A stretch of 11,654 nt of DNA from Hyphomicrobiaceae bacterium. GTDB lineage: Bacteria; Pseudomonadota; Alphaproteobacteria; Rhizobiales; Hyphomicrobiaceae. Where the stretch lies: the NCBI GenBank assembly GCA_020442225.1, contig JAGRKR010000067.1:1-11654 (forward strand), given 5' to 3'. Position numbers and translations under genes: made by a program. Shown here piece by piece: positions 11,557 to 11,654 of this stretch. Below the pieces are notes generated by a model. The model had not been told where the DNA came from. It saw only the letters and a program-made list of their open reading frames with translations, and did no database searches. Position 1 is the first letter of the stretch. Every line of letters starts with the position of its first letter.

Positions 11557-11654
11557 ATGTCTGAGGCGGATGCCAATGCCGGCGCGGCTGGCGAGAGCCA
11601 TTCCTATCAAGCGGAGGTCGCGCGCCTGCTGCACCTGATGGTGCACTCGGTCTA
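11557..11654 (+). CDS. htpG: Molecular chaperone HtpG (Hsp90), N-terminal fragment cut by the window end
   Basis: Only the first 32 codons are present. After a variable, Ala/Gly/Asp-rich lead of about 15 residues, the sequence SYQAEVARLLHLMVHSV (16-32) matches the first helix of the Hsp90 N-terminal ATPase domain, where E. coli HtpG has FQSEVKQLLHLMIHSLY. The ATP-binding pocket and everything after it are outside the window. The ATG at 11557 follows AGGGA (11545-11549) by 7 nt. HtpG is a cytoplasmic homodimeric chaperone normally induced by heat through RpoH. The identification rests on a short but very characteristic segment. Confidence 0.88.
   Translation, partial: MSEADANAGAAGESHSYQAEVARLLHLMVHSV

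Noticed and set aside
10994..11638. 214-codon plus-strand frame before and into htpG.
   Set aside because: It overlaps the htpG start in another frame, spans the inverted repeats, and its Pro/Arg/Ser-rich translation has no recognisable domain or ribosome site.
11209..11646. 145-codon minus-strand frame opposite the htpG start.
   Set aside because: It runs antisense to htpG and the stem-loops, with low-complexity Arg/Gly content and no start signal.

Overview
The window comes from a GC-rich alphaproteobacterial chromosome, most likely order Hyphomicrobiales (Rhizobiales). This rests on two proteins of the DUF2865 type, a DUF2794 protein, an HSD10-like type 2 hydroxyacyl-CoA dehydrogenase, and the N-terminal style of the Bax-inhibitor-1 protein. 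I cannot name a genus. Gene content is mostly housekeeping. No transposase, integrase, phage gene, CRISPR array, tRNA or rRNA is visible.

Layout. 1-717 (+): the 3' part of a short-chain dehydrogenase of the 3-hydroxyacyl-CoA dehydrogenase type 2 group. 867-2174 and 2325-3467 (+): two tandem secreted DUF2865 paralogues with identical six-cysteine spacing and unrelated tails. 3515-5186 (-): a leftward set in the order tesA-like GDSL esterase, RNA 2',3'-cyclic phosphodiesterase (thpR), and pterin-4a-carbinolamine dehydratase; the last two are tightly coupled. 5400-8686 (+): an ABC ATPase and a large FtsX-type permease (YbbA/YbbP type) overlapping by ATGA and divergent from the esterase. This is the same tesA-ybbA-ybbP arrangement known from E. 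coli. 8972-9775 (+): a Bax-inhibitor-1 family membrane protein, preceded by a promoter overlapping a terminator and followed by a strong terminator. 9898-10419 (+): a phosphinothricin-acetyltransferase-like GNAT enzyme. 10463-10846 (-): a DUF2794 protein with a TTG start. 11557-end (+): the first 32 codons of htpG (Hsp90).

The least ordinary part is the roughly 700 bp gene-free stretch 10847-11556. It is full of inverted repeats. Two elements about 280 bp apart share one architecture: a stem built on GGCCCGGT/ACCGGGCC closing a loop that contains AGCCCCCCAG and more C-runs. The first has a perfect 16-bp outer stem, a second 7-bp helix, a loop complementary to Shine-Dalgarno sequences, and a perfect TATAAT just upstream. 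I propose tandem, possibly homologous structured RNAs (candidate small RNAs), followed by a heat-shock-type promoter for htpG. None of this could be tested here by folding, covariance or database search.

Other regulatory candidates are perfect palindromes at 2227-2238 and 8713-8726, and a TTGAAA...CAGCGCTA block shared by the promoters proposed for the Bax-inhibitor and DUF2794 genes.
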